A stretch of DNA of 64,000 bases from JAWKWH01 sp965204295. Lineage in GTDB: Bacteria > Pseudomonadota > Alphaproteobacteria > Rhizobiales > Rhizobiaceae. The position numbers and the translations under genes are program-made. This document shows positions 35,056-45,863 of this stretch, in pieces. The stretch is taken from contig OZ241973.1 of NCBI GenBank assembly GCA_965204295.1, forward strand, positions 3,410,001 to 3,474,000. Reading direction: 5' to 3'. Numbering within the stretch: position 1 is the first letter of the stretch; each line of letters starts with the position of its first letter. The notes under the pieces were generated by a model. It was given only the letters and a program-made list of their open reading frames with translations, searched no databases and had not been told where the DNA came from.

Positions 35056-37194
35056 TCAGTGCGCCAGGACGGCCAGCAGCAGCAGCGCCACGATGTTGGT
35101 GATCTTGATCATCGGATTGACCGCCGGGCCGGCCGTGTCCTTGTAGGGGTCGCCCACCGTGTCGCCGGTGACCGACGCTTTGTGGGCTTCCGAACCCTTT
35201 TCGTGTCTTGCGCCGTCCTTGTCGATGAAGCCGTCTTCAAACGACTTCTTGGCGTTGTCCCAGGCGCCGCCGCCCGCCGTCATCGAAATGGCGACGAACA
35301 GACCCGTGACGATCACGCCGAGCAGCATCGCGCCGACGGCGGCAAGCGCGTCGTTCTTGTCCGCGATCGCGTAGATCAACCCGAAGACCACAATCGGCGA
35401 AAGCACCGGCAGCAGCGAAGGAACAATCATCTCCCTGATCGCGGCGCGGGTCAGCATATCCACGGCGCGGCCATAATCGGGTTTTTCCTTGCCTTCCATG
35501 ATGCCGGGTTTCTCGCGGAATTGCCTGCGTACTTCCTCAACCACCGCGCCACCGGCGCGACCGACGGCGGTCATCGATATGCCGCCGAACAGGTAGGGCA
35601 ACAGGCCGCCGAACAGCAGTCCGACGACCACATATGGATTGGAAAGCGAGAAGTCGACCGATACGCCTTCAAAGAAGGATCCCGGCGCCGCGTTGGCCGC
35701 GAAGAATTTCAGGTCTTCGGTGTAGGCGGCGAACAGCACCAGCGCGCCGAGGCCGGCCGATCCGATGGCATAACCCTTGGTGACGGCCTTCGTGGTGTTG
35801 CCGACCGCATCAAGCGCATCGGTTGACTTGCGGACCTCCGGATCAAGCCCCGCCATCTCGGCGATGCCGCCGGCGTTGTCCGTTACCGGGCCGAACGCAT
35901 CGAGCGCGACGACCATGCCGGCCAGCGCCAGCATGGTGGTGACGGCAATCGCAATCCCGAACAATCCGGCCAGATTGAAGGTCGCGATGATGCCGGCGAT
36001 GATCACGATTGCAGGCAATGCCGTGGCCTCAAGCGAAACGGCCAGACCTTGAATGACGTTGGTGCCATGGCCGGTGACCGACGCCTGCGCGATGGAAACC
36101 ACCGGGCGCTTGCCCGTGCCGGTGTAGTATTCCGTGATCCAGATAATCAGACCGGTGACCGCAAGGCCGATCAGTCCGCAATAGAACAAATAACGTCCGG
36201 TGAAGGAAGCGCCGTTCGATGCCGTGAAATCGGTTCCGGCGCCGAGCCAGCCCCACACGATCACGGCGAGCGCGACGGCCGACAGCGCCGCCGTCGCCCA
36301 AAAACCCTTGTAAAGGGCGCCCATGATCGAATTGTCGGATCCGAGCTTGACGAAAAACGTGCCGATGATCGACGTGACCACGCACGATGCGCCGATGACC
36401 AGCGGAAACAGCATCAACATTTGCGCCGTAGCGCCATCGAAGAAGATCGACGCCAGCACCATCGTCGCGACGATCGTCACCGCATAGGTTTCGAACAGGT
36501 CCGCGGCCATTCCGGCGCAGTCGCCGACATTGTCGCCGACATTGTCCGCAATGGTCGCCGGATTGCGTGGATCGTCTTCCGGAATGCCGGCTTCCACCTT
36601 GCCGACGAGATCGCCGCCGACGTCGGCGCCCTTGGTGAAGATACCGCCGCCAAGGCGGGCGAAAATCGAGATCAGCGACGCGCCGAAGCCAAGAGCCACC
36701 ATGGCGTCGATGACGTTGCGGCTTTCCGGATCAAGGCTCATCGGCCCGATCAGGATGCAGTAGTAGCCGGCGACGCCCAGCAGCGCCAGGCCGGCCACCA
36801 ACAGTCCGGTGATCGCGCCTGACTTGAAGGCGATATCGAGACCGCCGGCAAGCGAATCGGACGCCGCCTGCGCGGTGCGGACATTGGCGCGCACGGAAAT
36901 ATGCATGCCGATGTACCCCGCCGCGCCGGACAGAACGGCGCCGATCAGAAAGCCGATCGCGGCGATACCGGACAACAGCCACCAGGCAATCAGGCACACC
37001 ACGACGCCGACAATGGCGATCGTCGTATACTGACGGTTCAGATATGCCTGCGCACCCTCGCGGATATAGCCCGCGATTTCCTGCATTCGGGCGTTGCCCT
37101 GATCGGCCGCGAGAACCGACTGTGTCGCCCAGATGGCGTAAAGCACGGACAGCAAGCCGCAGGCGATGACGACAAAAAGCATGGTCATTGCCAT
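35056..37194 (-). CDS. hppA: membrane-bound proton-pumping pyrophosphatase, K+-independent type
   Basis: 712 residues with about 16 membrane segments; ATG at 37194 preceded by AAGGA. The pyrophosphate-binding motifs are present: GGGIFTKGADVGGDLVGKVEAGIPEDDPRNPATIADNVGDNVGDCAGM (in part) and, near the C-terminus, DTVGDPYKDTAGPAVNPMIKI. The motif GNTTKAVTKG has Lys where K+-dependent pumps have Ala, so this is the K+-insensitive proton pump. It couples pyrophosphate hydrolysis to proton export at the cytoplasmic membrane. Confidence 0.96.
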   Translation of the reverse strand: MAMTMLFVVIACGLLSVLYAIWATQSVLAADQGNARMQEIAGYIREGAQAYLNRQYTTIAIVGVVVCLIAWWLLSGIAAIGFLIGAVLSGAAGYIGMHISVRANVRTAQAASDSLAGGLDIAFKSGAITGLLVAGLALLGVAGYYCILIGPMSLDPESRNVIDAMVALGFGASLISIFARLGGGIFTKGADVGGDLVGKVEAGIPEDDPRNPATIADNVGDNVGDCAGMAADLFETYAVTIVATMVLASIFFDGATAQMLMLFPLVIGASCVVTSIIGTFFVKLGSDNSIMGALYKGFWATAALSAVALAVIVWGWLGAGTDFTASNGASFTGRYLFYCGLIGLAVTGLIIWITEYYTGTGKRPVVSIAQASVTGHGTNVIQGLAVSLEATALPAIVIIAGIIATFNLAGLFGIAIAVTTMLALAGMVVALDAFGPVTDNAGGIAEMAGLDPEVRKSTDALDAVGNTTKAVTKGYAIGSAGLGALVLFAAYTEDLKFFAANAAPGSFFEGVSVDFSLSNPYVVVGLLFGGLLPYLFGGISMTAVGRAGGAVVEEVRRQFREKPGIMEGKEKPDYGRAVDMLTRAAIREMIVPSLLPVLSPIVVFGLIYAIADKNDALAAVGAMLLGVIVTGLFVAISMTAGGGAWDNAKKSFEDGFIDKDGARHEKGSEAHKASVTGDTVGDPYKDTAGPAVNPMIKITNIVALLLLAVLAH

Positions 37195-37380
37195 ATTCCT
37201 TGGTTTGATTGATCCGGATGGTCCCCATGCCGGACAGGTCTGACATCTGCCGGATCACGCCGGGCAAAAAGGCGGCGTCACGGCCATCGCTGCGGCTTAT
37301 GCGCATGCCACCCGCCAAGGTCAAGGCTTTGTTGCGAATTGCAACGAATTGCCAGTCTCATTGGCGAATTCGGGCCGGCA

Positions 37381-38592
37381 TCAGGTGGAAATCGCCGATT
37401 TCGGGGTCCGGAACGACAGAATCGCCAATGCGGCCAGGCAGAGGAGCGTAACCGGAAACACGATCCAGTTGAGCATATCCCACCCCCAGGCGTTATAGAC
37501 CTGACCGGACATCAGCGACGCGAAGGCGACCAGCCCGAAAAGCAGAAAGTCATGGAATCCCTGAACCTTGTTCTTTTCGGATGGACGATAGCATTCGGTA
37601 ACGATCGCGGTTGAGCCGATGAATCCGAAATTCCAGCCGATCCCGAGCAGGACAAGCGCGGTCCAGAACTGCCATAGAGCGATGCCCGACAACGCCACGA
37701 TTGCACAGGCGATCAAAAGGAAAAGGCCGGTCGCGATGATTTTCTCCTTGCCGAACCGCGCGATGAGGCCGCCGGTAAAGAAGCTCGGCGCAAACATCGC
37801 CATGACGTGCCAGGAAATACCGAGCGTCGCTTCATCCGGCGTAAAACCGCATCCGACCATGGCCAGAGGCGCACCGGTCATGACGAAAACCATCAGCGTG
37901 TATGAACCGACCGCGCAGATCAGCGCGGCGGCAAAACGCGGTCGGCGAATGATTTCGACAAGCCGCCGGGCGGGCTCTCCCGTCGCCGTATCGCGGGAAC
38001 CCGATTCCCTGGGCATTCCGAGAAACGACAGGATCAACGCGCCGATGGCCGCCAATCCGATCACGGCCGCGAAGGAGCCGGCAAACATGATCGGCGCGAA
38101 CAGTTCGCGTGTGAAGATTACCGTCTGCGGTCCGATGATGGCCGCGAAGACGCCACCGCCGAGAACCCAGGAAATGGCCTTGGGTTTGAAGGAGACCGGC
38201 GCATTGTCGGCGGCCGCGAAGCGATATTGCTGGACGAAAGAGTTTCCGCTGCCGATGAACAACAATCCGAGGGCGAAAAGCCAGAAGCTGTGATTGAAAA
38301 GCGCGATGGTCGCCACCGCGCCGCCAAGCGCCGTCACGCCGGCGCCGGACACGAACCCATACCGCCTGCCGACCCATCTCATCAGAGCGGCGGCCGGCAA
38401 TGCGCCGAGCGCCGTGCCGATATTGAAGCCGGTTACAGGCGCTGTCGCCAGCGATTTGTCGGCGCCGAGCAGATAAAATCCCGCCAATCCGCCCATTGCA
38501 ATCGATATGGGCGCCGCCGATCCGACAATGGCCTGGCTTGCGGACAGGATTAACGCCGTCCGGCGGGCTTCACTCCCGGGAACGGCGCTCAC
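37381..38592 (-). CDS. MFS transporter (12 TM, substrate unknown)
   Basis: 403 residues, GTG start overlapping the nusB stop (GTGA). Twelve hydrophobic segments, with the MFS loop motif in MRWVGRRYGFVSGAG between TM2 and TM3 and a large central loop around residue 200 (PRESGSRDTATGEPARR). The substrate is not readable from sequence. Coupled to nusB and the rib genes by overlap, but that may be a matter of operon position rather than function. Confidence 0.85.
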   Translation of the reverse strand: MSAVPGSEARRTALILSASQAIVGSAAPISIAMGGLAGFYLLGADKSLATAPVTGFNIGTALGALPAAALMRWVGRRYGFVSGAGVTALGGAVATIALFNHSFWLFALGLLFIGSGNSFVQQYRFAAADNAPVSFKPKAISWVLGGGVFAAIIGPQTVIFTRELFAPIMFAGSFAAVIGLAAIGALILSFLGMPRESGSRDTATGEPARRLVEIIRRPRFAAALICAVGSYTLMVFVMTGAPLAMVGCGFTPDEATLGISWHVMAMFAPSFFTGGLIARFGKEKIIATGLFLLIACAIVALSGIALWQFWTALVLLGIGWNFGFIGSTAIVTECYRPSEKNKVQGFHDFLLFGLVAFASLMSGQVYNAWGWDMLNWIVFPVTLLCLAALAILSFRTPKSAIST

Positions 38593-39074
38593 CCGTCTTT
38601 GTCCCGCACCCGCTTAGCGACGCGGTCGAGCACCGCATTTACCAATTTGGGCTCTTCGTCCTCATAAAAGGCGCGGGCGATATCGACATATTCGTTGACG
38701 ATTACAGCGACAGGAACGTCATTTCGCCGCATCAATTCATAGGTTCCCGAACGTAAAATCGCGCGAAGCGTCGTGTCGAGCCTGGAAAGCGGCCAGCCTT
38801 CGACCAGCGATTGCCTGACGATCGGATCGATACGTTTCTGGTTGTCCACCACACCGGACAGGATCGACCGGAACCACCGCGCGTCGGCTTCACGGTATTG
38901 CGCGCCGTCGATCTCCCTGCCGAGACGGTGGGCTTCATATTCGGCGGCGATTTCAAGCAAACCGGCGCCCGCGACATCCATCTGGTAAAGCGCCTGCACG
39001 GCCGCCAGACGCGCAGCCCCGCGCTTGTTGGCCAGGCGAACCGGTTTGGCCGGTTTTTCATCCGCCTCGATCAC
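38589..39074 (-). CDS. nusB: transcription antitermination factor NusB
   Basis: 161 residues from the GTG at 39074, which overlaps the ribH stop (GTGA). All-helical NusB fold: RGAARLAAVQALYQMDVAG at the start, DPIVRQSLVEGWPLSRLDTTLRAILRSGTYEL in the middle and VAVIVNEYVDIARAFYEDEEPKLVNAVLDRVAK at the end (quoted in parts). NusB with NusE binds boxA RNA for rRNA antitermination. ribH-nusB linkage is standard in bacteria. Confidence 0.95.
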   Translation of the reverse strand: MIEADEKPAKPVRLANKRGAARLAAVQALYQMDVAGAGLLEIAAEYEAHRLGREIDGAQYREADARWFRSILSGVVDNQKRIDPIVRQSLVEGWPLSRLDTTLRAILRSGTYELMRRNDVPVAVIVNEYVDIARAFYEDEEPKLVNAVLDRVAKRVRDKDG

Positions 39075-39517
39075 GATGAGAGGTTCTTGCGCAGGCCGAT
39101 CATCGCGAGCGCCGCGCGCGCGGCGAAGCCGCCCTTGTCGCCCTCGGTTTTTTTCGCTCGGGCCCAAGCCTGGTCGGCGTTTTCGACCGTCAGGATTCCG
39201 TTGCCGATGGCGAGACCCCGCCCGATCGCAAGATCAGCGATCGCCCTGCTCGATTCGTTGGCGACGATCTCGAAATGGCGGGTCTCGCCACGAATGACAC
39301 AGCCCAGCGCGACATAGCCGTCATAGCCTTTGGCGCCGTATTTTTCCGCGAAAGCGATGGCCGCAGGCACCTCAAGCGCACCGGGCACCGTAACCACGTC
39401 ACAGGTGGCGCCGGCTCCGTCTATCGCCGATTTCGCCCCGTCAAGGAGCGCGTCGGATAAGTCCTCGTAAAACCGGGCTTCGACGACCAACAAATGCGGC
39501 TTCTCGTTCTCGGACAT
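39071..39517 (-). CDS. ribH: 6,7-dimethyl-8-ribityllumazine synthase
   Basis: 148 residues from the ATG at 39517, chosen because GGGA lies 6 bp upstream; an ATG at 39553 lacks a ribosome site. The lumazine synthase core is clear: LLVVEARFYEDLSDALLDGA, VTVPGALEVPAAIAFA, GYVALGCVIRGETRHFEIVANESSRAI and IGNGILTVEN. It joins the ribityl pyrimidine and dihydroxybutanone phosphate in riboflavin synthesis. No ribA/ribB is in the window. Confidence 0.95.
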   Translation of the reverse strand: MSENEKPHLLVVEARFYEDLSDALLDGAKSAIDGAGATCDVVTVPGALEVPAAIAFAEKYGAKGYDGYVALGCVIRGETRHFEIVANESSRAIADLAIGRGLAIGNGILTVENADQAWARAKKTEGDKGGFAARAALAMIGLRKNLSS

Positions 39518-39569
39518 CGGTTTCCCGCAAGCGCATCGCGACACGTCAGACATGGGTTCGCGAGATCGT

Positions 39570-40184
39570 CTAGGCTTCTTTGGCGACTTCCGCAAGGCGC
39601 GCCGCGTAGCGCGCCATGATGTCGACTTCGAGATTGACCGGTTCGCCTTCCCGGCGCTGGCCCCAGGTTGTGACCGCCAGCGAATGCCGGATCAAAAGCA
39701 CATTAAACAGATTGCCGTCGACGCGATTTACCGTGAGCGACGCGCCGTCGAGCGCAACCGACCCTTTCGGCGCGATGAAGCGAGCAAATTCCGCCGGCGT
39801 TTCGAGCGTGAAACGAACCGCTTCACCCTCCTGCGCGACCGAAACAATGCCGGCGGTCCCATCGACGTGACCCGAAACGATATGCCCCCCCAGTTCGTCG
39901 CCGATCTTCAGCGCGCGTTCGAGATTGATCCGCCTGCCCTCAATCCAGCCATCCGCGGTCGTCAGGCGCAGCGCCTCTTCCCAGGCCTCCACCTCGAACC
40001 AGCGCTCGTTCGAGCCCCGACCGGGCAAGGCAACGACCGTCAGACAGATACCGGAACAGGCAATCGAAGCGCCGATTTCAACGGATTCGGGGTCATAAGC
40101 CGAATCGATGCGAAACCGCTTGCCTTCCTTGAGCGATCGAACGGACGAAACGGTTCCGATATCCGTCACGATACCGGTGAACAT
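39570..40184 (-). CDS. ribE: riboflavin synthase alpha chain
   Basis: 204 residues from the ATG at 40184 (MFTGIVTDIG, the universal start of this family). Two lumazine-binding repeats: the first with IACSGICLTVV and GSNERWFEVEAWEEAL, the second with GHIVSGHVDGTAGIV and SVALDGASLTVNRV. It makes riboflavin from two lumazines. Its start overlaps ribD by 19 bp. Confidence 0.95.
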   Translation of the reverse strand: MFTGIVTDIGTVSSVRSLKEGKRFRIDSAYDPESVEIGASIACSGICLTVVALPGRGSNERWFEVEAWEEALRLTTADGWIEGRRINLERALKIGDELGGHIVSGHVDGTAGIVSVAQEGEAVRFTLETPAEFARFIAPKGSVALDGASLTVNRVDGNLFNVLLIRHSLAVTTWGQRREGEPVNLEVDIMARYAARLAEVAKEA

Positions 40185-41290
40185 CGGAACCGATCTGCGC
40201 GCACCCATTCCATATAGCGGTCTTCGCCGAGAATCTCCTCGCGCACAAGGGTGAATTCGACCGGAACACGATCCGGCGTCAGCGGCGAGGCGATTCCCGT
40301 ATCGCCGATGAACATCGGGGCGTCGAACAGGATTATCCGATCCACGAGACCGTCCGCGAGGAACGACCGCGCGATTTTCACGCCGCCTTCGACCAGAACC
40401 GACATGACGCCCTGCGCGCCCAGATCGTCCAGCAATTCCGGAAGCGCGACTTGTCCGTCGTCGGTCTCGGTGGCGAGAAAACGAACCCCGGCGGCAACGA
40501 GTTCATCCGCCGTTCCCGGTTCTCCGCCGCCGCTTGCCGCCAGCCACAACGGAACCTGGCGCGCACCCGAAACCAATTCGGAGCCGGACTTCAGCGATGA
40601 CGCGCCGCCAACGACAATTCTGATGGGCGACCGGTCTTCCAATCCCGGCAGACGGCAGGTCAATTCGGGGTCGTCGGCAATGGCGGTGCCGCTCCCAACG
40701 AGGATCGCATGGGCTTGCGCGCGCATCAAATGGGCGCGTGCGCGGGCTTCCGGGCCGGTAATCGCGACTTGCCCCACACCTTTCCGGCCAACCATACCAT
40801 CGGCGGAAACCGCAATTTTCAAAGTTAGTTCCGGGCGCTTTTTCATAGATCGGATCAAGTATCCCGCCATTGCGTCCGCCGCCTGATCCGACAATACGTC
40901 CTCGGTCACCGAAATCCCTGCCTGGCGCAGAATCGCATATCCCCTGCCCGATACCCGTTCATCGGGGTCGCCGGCTCCCCCGACGACCCGCGAAACCCCG
41001 GCGGCGACCAGGGCCTCGGCGCATGGCCGTGTGCGGCCATGATGGGCGCAGGGCTCAAGCGTGACATAGGCGGTTGCGCCGCGGGCGCTTTCGCCGGCTT
41101 CGGCGAGCGCGACCGGTTCCGCATGGGGTCTGCCACCCGCCGCGGTCACGCCACGGCCGACGATGGCGCCATCCTCGCCGACGATCAACGTCGCCACCGA
41201 CGGGTTCGCGCCGGTTCGCCCGCTGTTGCGCCGCGAAAGCCTGATTGCGGCCGCCATGAAGCGCTCGTCATCCCGCGGTGTGAATTGCAC
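40166..41290 (-). CDS. ribD: bifunctional pyrimidine deaminase/reductase RibD
   Basis: 374 residues, GTG start. N-terminal deaminase domain with zinc motif HAEP (about residue 56) and PCAHHGRTRPC; C-terminal reductase domain from about residue 150 (RPELTLKIAVSADGMVGRKGVGQVAITG, DDPELTCRLPG, VLVEGGVKIARSFL; quoted in parts). It performs steps two and three of the pyrimidine branch of riboflavin synthesis. Three bases downstream of nrdR, so cotranscribed. Confidence 0.95.
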   Translation of the reverse strand: MQFTPRDDERFMAAAIRLSRRNSGRTGANPSVATLIVGEDGAIVGRGVTAAGGRPHAEPVALAEAGESARGATAYVTLEPCAHHGRTRPCAEALVAAGVSRVVGGAGDPDERVSGRGYAILRQAGISVTEDVLSDQAADAMAGYLIRSMKKRPELTLKIAVSADGMVGRKGVGQVAITGPEARARAHLMRAQAHAILVGSGTAIADDPELTCRLPGLEDRSPIRIVVGGASSLKSGSELVSGARQVPLWLAASGGGEPGTADELVAAGVRFLATETDDGQVALPELLDDLGAQGVMSVLVEGGVKIARSFLADGLVDRIILFDAPMFIGDTGIASPLTPDRVPVEFTLVREEILGEDRYMEWVRADRFRCSPVS

Positions 41291-41293
41291 GCC

Positions 41294-41767
41294 TCAACCT
41301 CTCGACACCGCTTCCGCGTCATCCTCGAGTTCGCCGAGCACTTGCTGAAACTCGCCAAGAGTGCGGAAATTCCGGTAGACGGAGGCGAACCGGACATAGG
41401 CGACGTCGTCGAGCGCCTTTAACGCTTCCATGGCCGCGACGCCGATGTGTTCGGAGGGAATTTCCTGATCGCCGGCGCTTTCGAACTGGCGGACAATGCC
41501 CGAGACGGCGCCGTCCAGCTTTTCTGGGTCGACATTCCGCTTGCGCAGAGCCGTCTCCATCGACCGCATCAGCTTGTCGCGGTCGAACGGCACCTTGCGT
41601 CCGGATTTCTTGATCACCAGCAGGTCGCGAAGCTGCACGCGCTCGAAGGTCGTGAACCGTCCTCCGCAAGACGGGCAGACCCGCCGGCGCCGAATGGCGA
41701 CTCCATCCTCGGCGGGACGCGAATCCTTCACCTGAGTGTCTTCGGACTGGCAGTATGGGCAGCGCAT
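41294..41767 (-). CDS. nrdR: transcriptional repressor NrdR
   Basis: 157 residues, starting MRCPYCQSEDTQVKDSRP. The zinc ribbon (CPYC...CPSCG) and the ATP-cone domain (VIKKSGRKVPFDRDKLMRS) are complete. NrdR represses ribonucleotide reductase genes in response to ATP/dATP. The glyA-nrdR-ribD-ribE-ribH-nusB order is conserved in Hyphomicrobiales. Confidence 0.97.
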   Translation of the reverse strand: MRCPYCQSEDTQVKDSRPAEDGVAIRRRRVCPSCGGRFTTFERVQLRDLLVIKKSGRKVPFDRDKLMRSMETALRKRNVDPEKLDGAVSGIVRQFESAGDQEIPSEHIGVAAMEALKALDDVAYVRFASVYRNFRTLGEFQQVLGELEDDAEAVSRG

Positions 41768-41805
41768 GGGCCGAATTCCTTCGAATCAACGCGGTCGAAG
41801 GCGCA

Positions 41806-43116
<1,311 letters not shown>

Positions 43117-43244
43117 TTTAGAGCGTTGTCACGAGCCACGCTGTGTATCACAATTGCCAGAGGGCCGCCACCGCCGCGATGCCGCAACCGTTTCGTATAT
43201 GCAAGGAAGCCGCCGGGATGGACGGTTCATCAGATGAGCAAGCG

Positions 43245-44495
43245 CTAAAGAGTTGACGAAATCTGCAATTCGTCGACACCGTCGCGACGGTAGATATCAT
43301 CGCGCAGATGTACGACGGCATCGCCGGTCGACCAGGCGGAGATGTAGGTGAAATAGACCGGCACCGGCTCGGCGAGCGCGACGGGAACGCTTTCTCCGGA
43401 CTTGATCGTCCGTTCGAAACGCGATCTGTTCCAGCCATCCGTATCACGCAGCAACCAGGTAACCAGGTCGCGCACGTTCTGAACGCGCACACAGCCGGAG
43501 GATTCAAACCGAAGCAGTTTCGAAAACAGGCTCTGCTGCGGCGTATCGTGCATGTAAACGGCGTGCGGGTTTGGAAAATTGATCTTTACCGAAGCCATTG
43601 CGTTGATCTTGCCGGGATCCTGGCGGAACCGCAGATTGACCGCTTCATCGGTCGACCAGTCGACGGCCGACGGTTCGATTTCATCGCCATTCGGCGCATA
43701 GAGGCGGATATTGTTGCGTGTCAGGTAGGTCGGATCCTTGCGCATCAGCGGTATGATATCGCGTTGGACGATCGATACCGGAGCATTCCAGTAGGGGTTG
43801 ACGATGACTTCGTCGATTTTCGAATTGAGGATCGGCGTTTGGCGGTCGGTTTTACCGACGATCGCCGTGTGGCGCTGCGCGACCCGTCCGCCCTCCACGG
43901 CCTCGATCTGCGCCGCGGGAATGTTGACCATCACGTAACGGCCGCCGAGGAGACCGGACATCGACCGCAGGCGAATCAGATTTGTCTCAAGCTGCCCCAG
44001 CCGGATCGGCGCCGACACGTTCATCGCGGCAAACGAGTAACGGCTCATCACGCCGTCCACGGGAAGACCGTGGCGCGTCTGGAAACGTTTCACCGCCGCA
44101 TCGACGTATGTATCGTAGGATTGCGAAATACCGGCGCGGCGCGGCAGGTCTCCCGAAATGATCAGGCGCTTGCGCAAAATCTCAACCGCCGGATCGCTTA
44201 CACCGAGGCGAAGCTTCTTTGTCGCGGGGACAACGGGCCAACCGCCGCCGTTGACGATATCGATGTATCGCCATATGGCCTGTTCGATAAACTCCACGGT
44301 TTCAGGGCTGAAAATCGGCAGGTTCGAAGCGATCCTGCCGCCTCCGGCGCGGGCGTCGAACTCATCGTCCCAGTTTCCCCGGCTTGGCGAATTCAACAGA
44401 CTCCCGAACATGTCACGCGCCCGCGCCGTTCCCGGCATGGCCAATGCCGTAAACGCGCCGGCCGTAGAGAGGAAATGTCTGCGATCTGCCTTCAT
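43245..44495 (-). CDS. L,D-transpeptidase (YkuD) with peptidoglycan-binding domain, Tat-type signal
   Basis: 416 residues, ATG at 44495. The N-terminus (DRRHFLSTAGAFTALAM) looks like a twin-arginine signal, so the enzyme acts in the periplasm. A peptidoglycan-binding domain lies at about residues 95-160 (VEILRKRLIISGDL, VKRFQTRHGLPVDGVM) and a YkuD catalytic domain at about 185-335 with the His of YMHDTPQQSLF and the Cys of RFESSGCVRVQN. It cross-links peptidoglycan or attaches proteins to it. The MarR-type gene at 44778 lies upstream in the same direction, as in the ldtR-ldtP pair of Rhizobiales. Confidence 0.92.
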   Translation of the reverse strand: MKADRRHFLSTAGAFTALAMPGTARARDMFGSLLNSPSRGNWDDEFDARAGGGRIASNLPIFSPETVEFIEQAIWRYIDIVNGGGWPVVPATKKLRLGVSDPAVEILRKRLIISGDLPRRAGISQSYDTYVDAAVKRFQTRHGLPVDGVMSRYSFAAMNVSAPIRLGQLETNLIRLRSMSGLLGGRYVMVNIPAAQIEAVEGGRVAQRHTAIVGKTDRQTPILNSKIDEVIVNPYWNAPVSIVQRDIIPLMRKDPTYLTRNNIRLYAPNGDEIEPSAVDWSTDEAVNLRFRQDPGKINAMASVKINFPNPHAVYMHDTPQQSLFSKLLRFESSGCVRVQNVRDLVTWLLRDTDGWNRSRFERTIKSGESVPVALAEPVPVYFTYISAWSTGDAVVHLRDDIYRRDGVDELQISSTL

Positions 44496-44777
44496 GCGTC
44501 ACCCGTAACGGCCTTCGGCGCCAATGGCCCGGATTTCAAACCCCGGTGGTTCCAGTATGGTTGCCAAATCTATAATCCGTAACGTTAATAAAGCGCGAAT
44601 CGTATCTGTGCCATCAATGACGGCGCGCCTCGTTTCACGCTGGATTCCGCTTCGCCATCGCCAATTCCATCCGAATGAGGCGGCAAGGTGGCAGGTGCGT
44701 CACGAAAGTTTGAAAGTCCGGAACGGAACAGTGGGCCCGCATTACGGACCCGCGCATGGTCCGGCATTGAATTCAGA

Positions 44778-45293
44778 TCACATCCGGTAGGCGATTGTGT
44801 CGTTCCAGAAGCGGTCGAGCCGCTGCAATGCTTTGTTCATTTGCCGGAACTCGTCGGCGTCGATGCCGCCGACCTGCATGATCGAACCGATATGGCGCTC
44901 ATGGAGGCGTCCGACCATGTCGGCGACCTCCCGGCCCTTCCCGGCCAGGCCCACCCGAACCGAACGGCGATCGGCCCACGAGCGCCGATGGTCGAGAAAC
45001 CCGAGAGCGACCAGTTTTTTCAGGTTGTAGGATACGTTCGAGCCGAGATAGCAACCGCGCGAACGCAGTTCTCCGGCCGTCAGTTCCGCTCCTCCGATGT
45101 TGAACAGAAGCAACGCCTGAACGGCATTGATGTCCGATCGGCCGTTGCGGTCGAATTCATCCTTGATCACGTCCAGAAGACGGCGGTGCAACCGCTCAAC
45201 GAGTTGCAGCGATTCCAGATAAAGCGGGCGGACCGCCTTTCGGTGTTCTTCCTGCTTGACCGGCTGCGCGCCGGCGGGCTGTGCGTTCATCAT
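44778..45293 (-). CDS. ldtR: MarR-family regulator, LdtR-like
   Basis: 171 residues. Winged helix of the MarR class: INAVQALLLFNIGGAELTAGELRSRGCYLGSNVSYNLKKLVALGFLDHRRSWADRRSVRVGL (in part) covers the recognition helix and wing. LdtR of Liberibacter and Sinorhizobium controls the neighbouring L,D-transpeptidase gene; the position here, 282 bp upstream of a transpeptidase gene and beside a DUF6163 gene, matches. Two adjacent ATGs at 45293 and 45290 are possible starts; AGAGG upstream favours the first. Confidence 0.85.
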   Translation of the reverse strand: MMNAQPAGAQPVKQEEHRKAVRPLYLESLQLVERLHRRLLDVIKDEFDRNGRSDINAVQALLLFNIGGAELTAGELRSRGCYLGSNVSYNLKKLVALGFLDHRRSWADRRSVRVGLAGKGREVADMVGRLHERHIGSIMQVGGIDADEFRQMNKALQRLDRFWNDTIAYRM

Positions 45294-45440
45294 CGTTGTG
45301 CCTCTTGTTCAACGCCCGGTGATTGTTGTTTGTTCTCCACCATGACGGGCACAATATCGAATGCACCTTAAATTCGACTTAAACGCCAATCTTAACAGGA
45401 ACTTGCGAGGACGCCGGCGGCAAGGAGAGCAAATTTTCGG

Positions 45441-45863
45441 TTAACGCCCGACGTTGCGTCCTTGCAAATGGATCACAATGCGAAAGACGCAGTAGATCAC
45501 CGCGACCGTCGCGTGTGAGATAACGAAGACCTGCCCGGCGCCGAAAAACTCGGGAAATCCGACATACATGACCGCTTCCGCGGCGGCACAGCAGAACCAG
45601 ACGACCGGTCCCCAGGAAGCGATGGTCCACAACCCGACCGCCGCGAACGGAAACAACACCGCCAGCGACGCCGAGGCGATTTGCCAATGGACCGGCATGA
45701 GGTCGAAGCGCCAGAATACGCCATCATAATAACCGATGAGCCGGATCCAGTAGAGAACGCCGAAAAGCAGACAATAGACGGCGATGGTCCTGTGGAACCA
45801 GACGAAGGAAACTTCGGCAGTTTCCGGTTTGAGAGCGGTCTGCTCGATATCTCCGTGGATCAC
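45441..45863 (-). CDS. DUF6163 family membrane protein
   Basis: 140 residues with four hydrophobic segments (about 25-45, 62-80, 83-100 and 108-130) after a polar N-terminus. It matches the DUF6163 family, small membrane proteins found next to ldtR in Hyphomicrobiales. Function unknown. It overlaps the upstream hydrolase gene (ATGA), so both are translated together. Confidence 0.75.
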   Translation of the reverse strand: MIHGDIEQTALKPETAEVSFVWFHRTIAVYCLLFGVLYWIRLIGYYDGVFWRFDLMPVHWQIASASLAVLFPFAAVGLWTIASWGPVVWFCCAAAEAVMYVGFPEFFGAGQVFVISHATVAVIYCVFRIVIHLQGRNVGR